A stretch of DNA of 64,000 nucleotides. It comes from Sulfuritalea sp. Lineage in GTDB: Bacteria; Pseudomonadota; Gammaproteobacteria; Burkholderiales; Rhodocyclaceae. Under the pieces are notes generated by a model. The model worked only from the letters and a program-made list of their open reading frames with translations. It did no database searches and was not told the origin of the DNA. Made by a program: the position numbers and the translations under genes. The stretch spans positions 1 through 64,000 of the forward strand of contig JALNZB010000006.1 of the NCBI GenBank assembly GCA_023229545.1, in the 5' to 3' direction. Below are positions 53,003-61,634 of the stretch, piece after piece (positions within the stretch are counted from its first letter, which is position 1; each line of letters starts with the position of its first letter).

Positions 53003-55753
53003 TCAGTTGCGGTCTTGTTTGGGGAAGCGAAGCGGCGCCACATACATCTTTTGCGTCATCTGGGCGGGCACGATGATCGGCTTTGGATCCTGTGCAACAG
53101 CCGGCATTTCAGCGGGCGCAGCAGCCAGCAACGCCACCGGCATGATGCCAAGCAACTGTGCCGGCACCTCGGTCAGCTCTACCGTGAGCATCGAGAGCGA
53201 CTCTACAACGGGCAGCACGACAACCGGCGACGTCACGGGTGGCACAACAACTGGCGACGTCACGGGTGATAAAACGACGGTCAGCGGGGCCGGATTGACG
53301 GTGAAGCCGATGGGCGCCGCGCTGTACGTGAGGGTGTAATCGCTCGCCGTGAAGCTGCCGCCGACTGCCGCCGATGGCGTGATCAGGTACGGACTGCCGA
53401 CCACGTGCGCTGTCGCCGGCGTGCCCAGCGTGGTCAGCGTCACGCTGCCGATCGTCTCGCTGTTTTGCAAGGCGCTGGTGCTGAATTCGCTGCCGTCCAG
53501 CGTCACCTCCGTGCCGTAGGTTTTACTCTGGTTGTTGGCGGTCACCGTCAGCAGGGCTGCCGTGATGGTCTTTAATTGGCTCGCCGGCTGCGCAAACAAT
53601 GCGTACATCGCGCTATCGCCGCCTGCGCCAAGACCATATCCAGTAAAGCTGACCGTGGTCGCGGTGGCGACGTGTGCACTGTTGAAATTGGCAGAGCCTG
53701 CGCTCAAGGACACAATTTGACCTGCCGTAAAACCGTCAGGGCCAGCCAGGAAAGTAAACGGATTATCAAGCGCGGCCACTGTGGTGCCGTCGTAAGTCTT
53801 GCTCTGCGCAGTCGCCGATGCGTTATCGACGAAAGTCCAGGCCCGCGCGTCAAAGGTGCCGGTCAATGCCGCTTTTGGCGCGTACGCGGCAATTTCAGCA
53901 CTCGTGGTCGTGTAATCCACGGGATTAAAGCGAATGGAGAGGTTTGCCGCAGTTACCGCAGCAAAGGTCACGGTGCCGGCAGCAACCCCTGGACCAGTTC
54001 CATTATTGCCGGCACTCAGCGTCACGGAGCCATTGTTGGCGGTAATTGCAGCACCGACAGTCACGTTTCTTCCAGCGCTCAGAATGAAGGAACCACCACC
54101 CCCGCTGGCGGCGGTGAGCGCGGCGTTGATGATCACGTCATGCCCGGCCTGTAACGTAAGAGCATTGCCGGCAGCATTTCCGCCGGCGTCTATGGCAGCG
54201 GCGACTGTGATGTCGTTGGTCGCCTGCAAAGTGACGTTTGCTGCTCCGAGTTGGGTGACAACCTGGGCGGTCGTAATGATGCTGTTGAGTACCCCGTAAT
54301 CCGCAAAGAATATGTTTGGTGTACTAACCGCTGAATTCAGATCCAGGCCGGTTGAATTACCCGCCACGTCTGGACCTGCGTCCTGAATAGTGATGTTGTT
54401 CGGGTCCAGCAGCAGCGTGCCACTCCGGCCGCCGGGCGCACGCAAATCAACATGGCCGCCAAACACCAGACCATTTCTGCCTGAAACTTCAGCGAAACCT
54501 CCATTCCCCTTCTGTGCACCTCCACGCGCACTGATGTTGCCCTGGTATCGGGTGAAATCGTCCGCCCACACGATCACTTTGCCGCCATCTCCCTGTGTGA
54601 TCGCATCGGCGCTGATGACTACGTCGGGACTCACGTAAGTGCGCGCGGCGTTTTGCACTAACGGGTTCTTGCCCTGATAATCGCCGCCAATCAGCACGCC
54701 GCCGCCGCCTGCATCGCCGGAGGCGTCGATTTTTGCGCCGACCAAACCGACATGCTGACCGGTAACCGTGACGCTGCCGCCGGTCTGTCCTGCGCCCGTG
54801 CCGGAAGCGTCCAGTGTGCCGCCGACGATTACGGCGCTGCTTTCCCCACCCAACAGCCTGATTATTCCGTTGCGATTTTCGATGGTTTGCGCCTGGATCA
54901 CGCCGGTGTTGTTCACCGCGCTTTGCAGCAGGGTTCCCGCCGCCAGCGCGGTCAGCAGCACCTGTCCGCCGTCGGCCTGGATCAGGCCGCCGTTCTCTAC
55001 CAGCGCGTTCACTGCGCCCTGGTTCACCGTGACATTGAGCAGGCCGTCACCGGCGACATCGAGCGTGATGGCATTGCCGGCGGCCAGCGCCACCGTGCCG
55101 AGCCTGGCCACTATGATTCCGTCGTTGCTGACGGTGGCGCCCAGGAGCGCGACATAGCCGCCGTCGGCGTTGATCGTGCCCTGATTGAGTATCGCCGCGC
55201 CGCTGTTGCCGGCAAACTTGTAGCGACCGGCCATGAAGTCGGCATCGCTGATGTTGAGGGTGGAGGCGACCAGGCCGCCGACGTTGATTTGCGCCCCCCT
55301 GGCGAACAGGACGCCGTTCGGATTGATGAGGAACACCTTGCCGTTGGCCGTCATGCTGCCGAGGATGCTCGAAGGATCCGGCCCCAGCACCCGGTTGAGT
55401 GCCACCGAGTCGCTGTTGGGCTGCACGAATTGAACGGCTTCGCCCTGCCCGATGCTGAAGCTCAGCCAGTTGATCGCCACATTCTGGCTCGACTGGGTGA
55501 TGGTCGTGCTGCCCGCAGTGCTGCTGATGCTGGCGCCACCTTCGGCGACGACGCCGCCGACGGGCAGGGCAACGGCATTTGTGCCAAACGCCATCATCAG
55601 GGAAAACGCCATGATTTTCAGGCAAAAATACTTGGCAGCACCCTTTGCCCTTTTGCATAACGACGTCTTCTTGCCACCGCTCATGGCATTCTCTGAAGCC
55701 GCTACACAAGTGCCTGTCTTCTCATTCCAGATGGATCGGTAGATAAGGTTCAT
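53003..55753 (-). CDS. Two-partner-secretion exoprotein TpsA1 (FHA/HMW type)
   Basis: 916 residues. Extended signal peptide region (MNLIYRSIWNEKTGTCVAAS, hydrophobic core to AVALPVGG), then the TPS domain (~60-300) with VLFARGAQINVGGLVAS and SILGSMTANGKVFLINPNG. Beta-helix repeats follow, then a YDG-type (SKTYDGTTVAAL) and an MBG-type domain (NQSKTYGTEVTLDGSEF), a Pro/Val repeat tail (SPVTSPVVVPPVTSPV) and the C-terminal KMYVAPLRFPKQDRN shared with TpsA2. Secreted via a TpsB barrel; likely adhesin. Divergent from the TpsB operon. Confidence 0.92.
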   Translation of the reverse strand: MNLIYRSIWNEKTGTCVAASENAMSGGKKTSLCKRAKGAAKYFCLKIMAFSLMMAFGTNAVALPVGGVVAEGGASISSTAGSTTITQSSQNVAINWLSFSIGQGEAVQFVQPNSDSVALNRVLGPDPSSILGSMTANGKVFLINPNGVLFARGAQINVGGLVASTLNISDADFMAGRYKFAGNSGAAILNQGTINADGGYVALLGATVSNDGIIVARLGTVALAAGNAITLDVAGDGLLNVTVNQGAVNALVENGGLIQADGGQVLLTALAAGTLLQSAVNNTGVIQAQTIENRNGIIRLLGGESSAVIVGGTLDASGTGAGQTGGSVTVTGQHVGLVGAKIDASGDAGGGGVLIGGDYQGKNPLVQNAARTYVSPDVVISADAITQGDGGKVIVWADDFTRYQGNISARGGAQKGNGGFAEVSGRNGLVFGGHVDLRAPGGRSGTLLLDPNNITIQDAGPDVAGNSTGLDLNSAVSTPNIFFADYGVLNSIITTAQVVTQLGAANVTLQATNDITVAAAIDAGGNAAGNALTLQAGHDVIINAALTAASGGGGSFILSAGRNVTVGAAITANNGSVTLSAGNNGTGPGVAAGTVTFAAVTAANLSIRFNPVDYTTTSAEIAAYAPKAALTGTFDARAWTFVDNASATAQSKTYDGTTVAALDNPFTFLAGPDGFTAGQIVSLSAGSANFNSAHVATATTVSFTGYGLGAGGDSAMYALFAQPASQLKTITAALLTVTANNQSKTYGTEVTLDGSEFSTSALQNSETIGSVTLTTLGTPATAHVVGSPYLITPSAAVGGSFTASDYTLTYSAAPIGFTVNPAPLTVVLSPVTSPVVVPPVTSPVVVLPVVESLSMLTVELTEVPAQLLGIMPVALLAAAPAEMPAVAQDPKPIIVPAQMTQKMYVAPLRFPKQDRN
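54853..55567 (-). repeat. TPS-domain inverted repeat, copy in TpsA1
   Basis: About 715 bp encoding the TPS domain, roughly 90% identical in protein sequence to 58655-59369 in the opposite orientation, with long identical protein runs around NVTVNQGAVNALV and NTGVIQAQTIENRNG. Confidence 0.85.
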
Positions 55754-56104
55754 TCGGTTACACCACTACTCTTGCAATGCCTGCGAGCCAAGGCTGACTT
55801 GATCATTTCGTTGCCTGGCATGTGGGAGTAGTCAACCTTCATTGCAAGTTATGGCTACCCGTCGTTTATGTCCTGCTCAAATAGTGCGCGAGGGCACCTG
55901 GCTTTGTCGGTGCTTAAGCACACATAGCGGAACATCGGGTTGCGCAGTTCGTCAGAAACTGCGCGCTTGATATAGCAAGTGAGCTGTGTGCGCCGGCGCA
56001 CAGCGCGTCGCACGTGGATGTAGATAATCAAGACAGGATATGCAACGGCTGGTGAAAACCGCCGCTTTCCCGTCGCACAGCAGTACTAAATGAGGTTGTC
56101 TTCG
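55754..56104. promoter_or_regulatory. 351-bp divergent intergenic region of the TPS locus
   Basis: No gene is seen. It contains the TGTGCG dyad (55987) and, towards the plus strand, a GATAAT -10 candidate at 56023. Towards TpsA1 a TATATC hexamer occurs on the minus strand at ~55974-55969. Confidence 0.6.
55987..56002. promoter_or_regulatory. TGTGCG-CCGG-CGCACA operator (TpsA1 / secreted protein-TpsB)
   Basis: Perfect 16-bp palindrome. GATAAT starts 20 bases downstream on the plus strand, placing the dyad centre near -41, the class II position for CRP-type activators. Confidence 0.82.
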
Positions 56105-56746
56105 ATGCGCAGGTTTCTGGTTACGTGTTTCGCCGCGTTGATCGGACTCGCCGGATGGGCAAGTCCGGCGAGCGCCGGACTCTTTTCAGCGACAGGGCCG
56201 GTCATCGTGATACTCGCCGGCGACTTGTTCCTCGGCCAAGCCACAGGCTATCTCGACGGTTCCGGAACGATGACAATCCAATCGCGCTCGCCGCCTTACG
56301 TGAACTGCCGTGGGCAGTCCACATCCAGCTCGGAGCTTGGTGGCGTCGGTGACATGCAATGCACGGATGGTGTCACCGCGACGTTCCAGTTTCTACGTCT
56401 GAGTCGGGCAAGCGGGTACGGCACGGGCAGTTCCGACCGTGGCTCGATAAGTTTCACCTACGGACTCAGTCCAGATGAATCTGGGCCTTACCTGAAGCTG
56501 CCCGAAGGCAAGGCGCTGCGGCTGATTGGCAAGGATCTGACGCTGGTGGAAGCAACGACATCGCGTCCGACAATGCTTCGGGTCTCGGCCTACATGGCGA
56601 CTGCGCCCAAAGATGCGCCGGTCGGGTGGAAGTGTTGTCCGGCGCATGTGCGCCACCGCACAGAAGCGCCCGAAGATCGCAAGCATGCTGTGAAGCATGA
56701 ACAACCTCCCTCCCCAACCAAGAACGACAGGACGAGCTATGTCTAA
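56105..56746 (+). CDS. Secreted protein of unknown function in the TPS operon
   Basis: 213 residues from the ATG at 56105 (an in-frame start at 56090 adds five). Signal peptide (MRRFLVTCFAALIGLAGWAS, cleavage after ASA); the mature part is beta-rich (GYLDGSGTMTIQS, GSISFTYGLSPDESG) with a possible disulfide (NCRGQ...MQCTD). I do not recognise the family. The last ~35 codons contain the next operator and overlap the TpsB start, so the conserved protein may be shorter. It may be a companion of the exoproteins. Confidence 0.7.
   Translation: MRRFLVTCFAALIGLAGWASPASAGLFSATGPVIVILAGDLFLGQATGYLDGSGTMTIQSRSPPYVNCRGQSTSSSELGGVGDMQCTDGVTATFQFLRLSRASGYGTGSSDRGSISFTYGLSPDESGPYLKLPEGKALRLIGKDLTLVEATTSRPTMLRVSAYMATAPKDAPVGWKCCPAHVRHRTEAPEDRKHAVKHEQPPSPTKNDRTSYV
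56647..56662. promoter_or_regulatory. TGTGCG-CCAC-CGCACA operator upstream of tpsB
   Basis: Perfect dyad inside the 3' end of the preceding ORF. CATGCT, a -10-like hexamer, begins 21 bases later, and the TpsB ATG lies 85 bases from the centre. Confidence 0.8.
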
Positions 56747-58406
56747 CATCAAGCTATTCAGCATTGCCCTATTGGCAGCGAGCCACGGCGTCTTTGCCCA
56801 GCAGCCGCCGGATGCCGGCAGTCAGATGCAGCAGATTCCGCCCATACCGATACCGCAAAAAGCGGAGCCAGCCGTTGAGGTCGAACCGCGCAGCGAGCCG
56901 GTAGTTCCCGACACTATCGGCGTCAAGATCGTCGTCAAGAGCTTGAACGTGACCGGCGCGACGGCCTATTCCGAAACCGAACTGCTCGCGCTCACCGGCT
57001 TCGTGCCGGAAAGCGAACTCAGTCTTGCCGATCTGCGCGGCATGGCCTCGAAGATTACGAACCATTACCGCGGCAACGGCTACTTCGTTGCCCAGGCCTA
57101 TCTGCCGGCACAGGACATCAAGGACGGCGCCGTAACCATCTCCGTGATCGAGGGTCAGTACGGCAAGGTGACGCTGAACAACCAGACCCGGCTTTCCGAT
57201 CATCTGGCAAACGGCATTCTTGGCGGCCTGAACGAGGGCGACGTGGTCGAATCCGCGCCGCTCGAAAACCGCCTGCTGCTGCTTTCCGATCTTCCCGGCG
57301 TGGTGGTCAAGTCGACGCTGGTTCCGGGAGCCTCGGTGGGAGCCTCCGACCTCATCGTGAATCTCACACCGGGGCCGACCGTCTCGGGCGAAGTCGATTT
57401 CGACAATGCCGGCAACCGTTACACCGGCGAGTACCGCCTGGGAGCGACGGTCAACCTCAACAACCTGGCAGGACGTGGCGATGTGGCTTCGCTGCGCGCA
57501 ATGACATCGGGTTCCGGACTGAACTATGTCCGTGGCTCGTATCAGATGCAGTTCGGCAAGGCCACTGCCGGGGTCGCCTACAGCGCCCTCGAATACCAAC
57601 TGGGCAAGGAATTCGCGCCCCTGCGCGCCCACGGCACGGCGGAGATTGCCAGCATCTATGGCAGCTATCCCCTGATCCGCTCGCGCAACAGCAATCTCAA
57701 CGTCGGACTCGTCTACGAAGACAAGACATTCCAAGACAAGGAGGACGTGACTCCATCCGTCACCGACAAGACGGCACAGGTCCTTTCAGGCAGCCTCTAC
57801 GGCAACCATCGCGACAGATTTGGGGGTGGTGGCGTGACGGGTTATTCGCTGACCTGGTCCACCGGCACTATCGACATCGAAACACCCGGTGCGCGGATTA
57901 TCGATGCGGCGACGGCGAACTCCAACGGTCATTTCGACAAGCTCGGCATCAGGGCCATGCGGCTGCAGCGCGTAACCGATTCGATCTCGCTATCCGCCGC
58001 CATCAACGGTCAGGTCGCCTCGAAGAACCTCGACTCTTCGGAAAAGATGGAGCTCGGCGGCATGTATGGCGTGCGGGCCTATCCCGAAGGCGAAGCCTAT
58101 GCCGACGAGGGCTATGTACTGAATCTGGAAGCCAGATATCTGCTGCCAAAGTTCTCCGCAACACTCCCAGGACAGATGCATTTGATCGGTTTCGTCGATA
58201 CCGGCAGCGTTACCACGCACAAGCATCCCTGGGCCGCCGGGCCGAACAGCCGGACCCTGAGCGGCGCCGGCGTAGGACTCACCTGGGCGGAAGCCAACAA
58301 CTTTTCGGTAAAGATGTATTACGCCGTCAAGCTGGGCAATGAAAAGCCGACATCAGCCCCGGACGAATCCGGTCGATTCTGGATACAGCTCGTGAAATAT
58401 TTCTGA
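56739..58406 (+). CDS. TpsB outer-membrane transporter (ShlB/FhaC family)
   Basis: 555 residues. Signal peptide (LFSIALLAASHGVFA), Pro-rich linker (QIPPIPIPQK), two POTRA domains (VKIVVKSLNVTGATAYSE; GAVTISVIEGQYGKVTLNN) and a 16-strand barrel ending WIQLVKYF with C-terminal Phe. The barrel lid/VRGY-like motif is seen as GGMYGVRAYPEGEAYADEGY. Exports TpsA exoproteins. The ATG at 56739 with AGGA upstream overlaps the preceding gene. TpsA2 follows after 62 bases. Confidence 0.94.
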   Translation: MSNIKLFSIALLAASHGVFAQQPPDAGSQMQQIPPIPIPQKAEPAVEVEPRSEPVVPDTIGVKIVVKSLNVTGATAYSETELLALTGFVPESELSLADLRGMASKITNHYRGNGYFVAQAYLPAQDIKDGAVTISVIEGQYGKVTLNNQTRLSDHLANGILGGLNEGDVVESAPLENRLLLLSDLPGVVVKSTLVPGASVGASDLIVNLTPGPTVSGEVDFDNAGNRYTGEYRLGATVNLNNLAGRGDVASLRAMTSGSGLNYVRGSYQMQFGKATAGVAYSALEYQLGKEFAPLRAHGTAEIASIYGSYPLIRSRNSNLNVGLVYEDKTFQDKEDVTPSVTDKTAQVLSGSLYGNHRDRFGGGGVTGYSLTWSTGTIDIETPGARIIDAATANSNGHFDKLGIRAMRLQRVTDSISLSAAINGQVASKNLDSSEKMELGGMYGVRAYPEGEAYADEGYVLNLEARYLLPKFSATLPGQMHLIGFVDTGSVTTHKHPWAAGPNSRTLSGAGVGLTWAEANNFSVKMYYAVKLGNEKPTSAPDESGRFWIQLVKYF

Positions 58407-58468
58407 TCAAGGTGAGCGGAACCGAACACGTGGCTCACAAGAATATTTGAGAATATTGGAGTAATAAA

Positions 58469-61400
58469 ATGAACCGTAGCTACCGATCAATCTGGAACGA
58501 CAAGACCGGCACCCATGTCGCCGCTTCCGAAAATGCCACGAGTACCGGCAAGAAGTCATCAACCGGCGCAACCGGCGTAACAGGGAATGCAAGGTTCGCG
58601 CTGAAAGGGCTGGCGGTTTTCGTGATGATGGCATTTGGCGCGAATGTCTTTGCCCTACCGGTGGGCGGCGTCGTCGCCGAAGGTGGCGCCAGCATCAGCA
58701 GCACCGCTGGCAGCACGACCATCACCCAGTCAAGCCAGAATGTGGCGATCAACTGGCAGAGCTTCAGCATCGGAGTGGGCGAAGCCGTTCAATTCGTGCA
58801 GCCCAACAGCAACTCGGTGGCACTCAACCGAGTGCTGGGGCCGGATCCGTCGAGCATCCTCGGCAGCATGTCGGCCAACGGTAAAGTGTTCCTGATCAAT
58901 CCCAACGGCATCCTGTTCGGCAAGGGTGCACAGATTAACGTCGGTGGCCTGGTGGCCTCCACCCTCAATGTCACCGACAATGACTTCATGGCCGGCAGGT
59001 ACCAGTTTTCCGGCAACAGTGACGCTGTGGTACTCAATCAGGGCACGATCAACGCCGACGGCGGCTATGTCGCACTGCTAGGCGCCAATGTCGGCAACGA
59101 GGGCATCATCGTGGCCCGACTCGGCAGCGTTGCTCTGGCCGCCGGCAATGCCATCACGCTCGATGTCGCCGGTGACGGCCTGCTCAATGTCACGGTGAAT
59201 CAGGGCGCGGTGAATGCACTGGTACAAAACGGTGGCCTGATCCAGGCCGACGGCGGCCAGGTACTGCTGACTGCGTTGGCGGCGGGAACCCTCCTGCAAA
59301 GCGCGGTGAACAATACCGGCGTGATCCAGGCGCAGACCATCGAGAACCGCAACGGCACGATCCGGCTGATGGGCGACATGCAAATCGGCACTGTAAATGT
59401 CGGCGGCAGGCTCGATGCCAGCGCCCCCAACGGCGGCGACGGCGGTTTCATCGAAACATCGGCGGCGCACGTCAAGATCGACGACGGCGCCATCGTTAGC
59501 ACTCAATCCGCGCAAGGCAAGCCAGGCACGTGGCTGATCGACCCATTTGACTTCACCATCGCAACTGCTGGCGGCGACATCACTCCCGCCGCTCTCGCCG
59601 TCGCCTTGGCCGGGAACGTCACCATTTCCAGCAACCTTGGTGGTGCTGGCGTTAACGGCGATATCAACGTAAATAATGACGTCACCTGGGGCGCGGCGAC
59701 GACTCTGACCTTGAACGCCGTGCGGAACGTGAATCTGAATGCGAACATTACTGCCACCACCGGAAACTTGGTAGCGACCGCCGGGACCGATGTAATTGTG
59801 AATGCTATGCCCGGTACGGGCATTACGATGACGACGACCGGTGGAAATATGACCTGGACCGCCGGCAACGATATCTGGGTGAAAGCGGGCGTTGTTGGGG
59901 GCATTACGGCGACCGGTGCCGGTCCAGATAGAGCAAATATTACCTGGACCGCAGGGCGCGACATCAAGATCGATTCTACCGTTACGACGACAGATGCAAA
60001 TTTCACAGCGTGCTGCGGACGCGACATAAGCATTACGGCAGCCATGACCACGACCAGGGGCCACGTTGTACTGAAGGCCGGTAATGATGGGAGTGGATTA
60101 GGGGTTGCTGGCGTTGGCGGCACTGTGGTCTTTGCTCCTGGCATCCTTTATACCGTCACTGGGGCGACTCCAGCTATCTCGGATATCACCATTGATTCAA
60201 CGCCAGCCAGTTACGCAGTGCCGAATGACTACTCGGCCCACTTCACCGGGACCGCCAGCACCTTTCTGACTCAACACATGTTGGTGTTCGCCAAGGGGAA
60301 CGACAAGGTCTATGACGGTAACACGACGGCAACCCTCTCATTCTTGGGCAACCCCGCTCTTGGCGGCGACGTCACCTTGGTTTCTGGCGTGGCGACATTC
60401 GATGACAAGAACGTGGCAGCGAATATCGGCATCACCTATGCCGGCTATAGCCTTGGCGGTGCAGACGTCGCCAAATTTGCCCTCTGGACTGCCTGTGTTG
60501 GTCCCACGAGAACAAGCGCGGCGATCACGCCGCTGGACACCAATATCAGCGGCACGCGGGTCTATGACGCGACGCCGACGGCGGCGGGCACGGATCTCAC
60601 CACGATCAGCGCGCTGATCGCCGGCGACACGGTCACCGTGGGCGGCAGCGGTGCGGTGGCGAACAAGAACGTCGGCGTGAGCAAGGCGGTCACCAGCATG
60701 GGCACTCTGGCGCTCGGCGGTGCCGATGCGGGCAACTACAACCTGGTCAACGGCGCGCTGACCATCACGCCGATAAACGCCGACATCAGCGGCACACGGG
60801 TGTATGACGCGACGACGACGGCGCCGAGCACGGTCCTCACCACGATCAATGGACTGCTCGGGGGCGATACGGTCACTGTCAGTGGTTCGGGCGATGTGGC
60901 GACCAAGGACATTGGCGTGCTCAAGAACGTCACCAACATGGGCTCCCTGGCGCTGGCCGGCACCGATGCGGGCAATTACAACCTGGTCAGCGGCGCAATG
61001 ACCATCACGCCGCTTGGCATTACTGGCAGCATCACGGCGGCCGACAAGGTATTTGACGCGACGACCACAGCAACGATTACCAGCCGCACGCTGGCCGGCG
61101 TGGTGGGCGCCGATACGGTGACTTACACCGGTGGCACGGCGACTTTCGACACTGCGGCAGTCGGCGCTGGCAAGACAGTGACCGGCAGCGGTCTCGGCCT
61201 CTCCGGCGCCGATGCGGGTAACTACACGGTCAACCCGAATCCCACAACGACGGCAGCTATCACTCCCGTAGCGCCGCCGGAAGAGATGATGGGCGAGCGG
61301 ATGGCGCTGACCACCACGCCTGCGTGGTGGCCCACCGTAGTTAGTACCCGAACACCGGACCAACTGCTGGCCTTCGCGCCGCCCGCTACGCCACCCGTCT

Positions 61401-61492
61401 TGCTAGCCGCCGAACCGATCATCGCACCGGCTGAAACGCCGCCAAAGATCTATGTGGCGCCCCATTTCCGGCACAAGCAGGACCGCAACTAA
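58469..61492 (+). CDS. Two-partner-secretion exoprotein TpsA2
   Basis: 1007 residues. Extended signal peptide region (MNRSYRSIWNDKTGTHVAAS), TPS domain (~60-300) nearly identical to TpsA1, a beta-helix section with repeated TWTAGNDIWVKAG/TWTAGRDIKID-type units (~430-530), then three to four tandem YDG repeats of ~80 residues (ISGTRVYDATPTAAGTDL; ISGTRVYDATTTAPSTVL; ITAADKVFDATTTATI) and the C-terminal KIYVAPHFRHKQDRN motif. ATG preceded by GGAG. Directly downstream of TpsB, its likely exporter. Confidence 0.93.
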   Translation: MNRSYRSIWNDKTGTHVAASENATSTGKKSSTGATGVTGNARFALKGLAVFVMMAFGANVFALPVGGVVAEGGASISSTAGSTTITQSSQNVAINWQSFSIGVGEAVQFVQPNSNSVALNRVLGPDPSSILGSMSANGKVFLINPNGILFGKGAQINVGGLVASTLNVTDNDFMAGRYQFSGNSDAVVLNQGTINADGGYVALLGANVGNEGIIVARLGSVALAAGNAITLDVAGDGLLNVTVNQGAVNALVQNGGLIQADGGQVLLTALAAGTLLQSAVNNTGVIQAQTIENRNGTIRLMGDMQIGTVNVGGRLDASAPNGGDGGFIETSAAHVKIDDGAIVSTQSAQGKPGTWLIDPFDFTIATAGGDITPAALAVALAGNVTISSNLGGAGVNGDINVNNDVTWGAATTLTLNAVRNVNLNANITATTGNLVATAGTDVIVNAMPGTGITMTTTGGNMTWTAGNDIWVKAGVVGGITATGAGPDRANITWTAGRDIKIDSTVTTTDANFTACCGRDISITAAMTTTRGHVVLKAGNDGSGLGVAGVGGTVVFAPGILYTVTGATPAISDITIDSTPASYAVPNDYSAHFTGTASTFLTQHMLVFAKGNDKVYDGNTTATLSFLGNPALGGDVTLVSGVATFDDKNVAANIGITYAGYSLGGADVAKFALWTACVGPTRTSAAITPLDTNISGTRVYDATPTAAGTDLTTISALIAGDTVTVGGSGAVANKNVGVSKAVTSMGTLALGGADAGNYNLVNGALTITPINADISGTRVYDATTTAPSTVLTTINGLLGGDTVTVSGSGDVATKDIGVLKNVTNMGSLALAGTDAGNYNLVSGAMTITPLGITGSITAADKVFDATTTATITSRTLAGVVGADTVTYTGGTATFDTAAVGAGKTVTGSGLGLSGADAGNYTVNPNPTTTAAITPVAPPEEMMGERMALTTTPAWWPTVVSTRTPDQLLAFAPPATPPVLLAAEPIIAPAETPPKIYVAPHFRHKQDRN
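58655..59369 (+). repeat. TPS-domain inverted repeat, copy in TpsA2
   Basis: Inverted counterpart of 54853-55567. Confidence 0.85.
60530..61270 (+). repeat. Tandem YDG repeats of TpsA2
   Basis: Three ~240-bp units each encoding a VYDAT/VFDAT start and a DAGNYNLV/DAGNYTVN end. Confidence 0.85.
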
Positions 61493-61634
61493 GCATCGTG
61501 GGCCGCGCCATGCCGGTTGATGAAACATGCGCGCCGTGGCCCATCGCAAGCAGTGTCAAGCGGGGGAAATGCGCCGCGTGAGCGCGGTGCGGCGCGCAAG
61601 GTTTTCGGGAAACGTCCGCTCGATCACGGCGGCC

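Noticed and set aside
53215..53280. Short tandem repeat as a regulatory element
   Set aside because: It encodes the Pro/Val-rich tail of TpsA1 (PVTSPVV units) and needs no other explanation.
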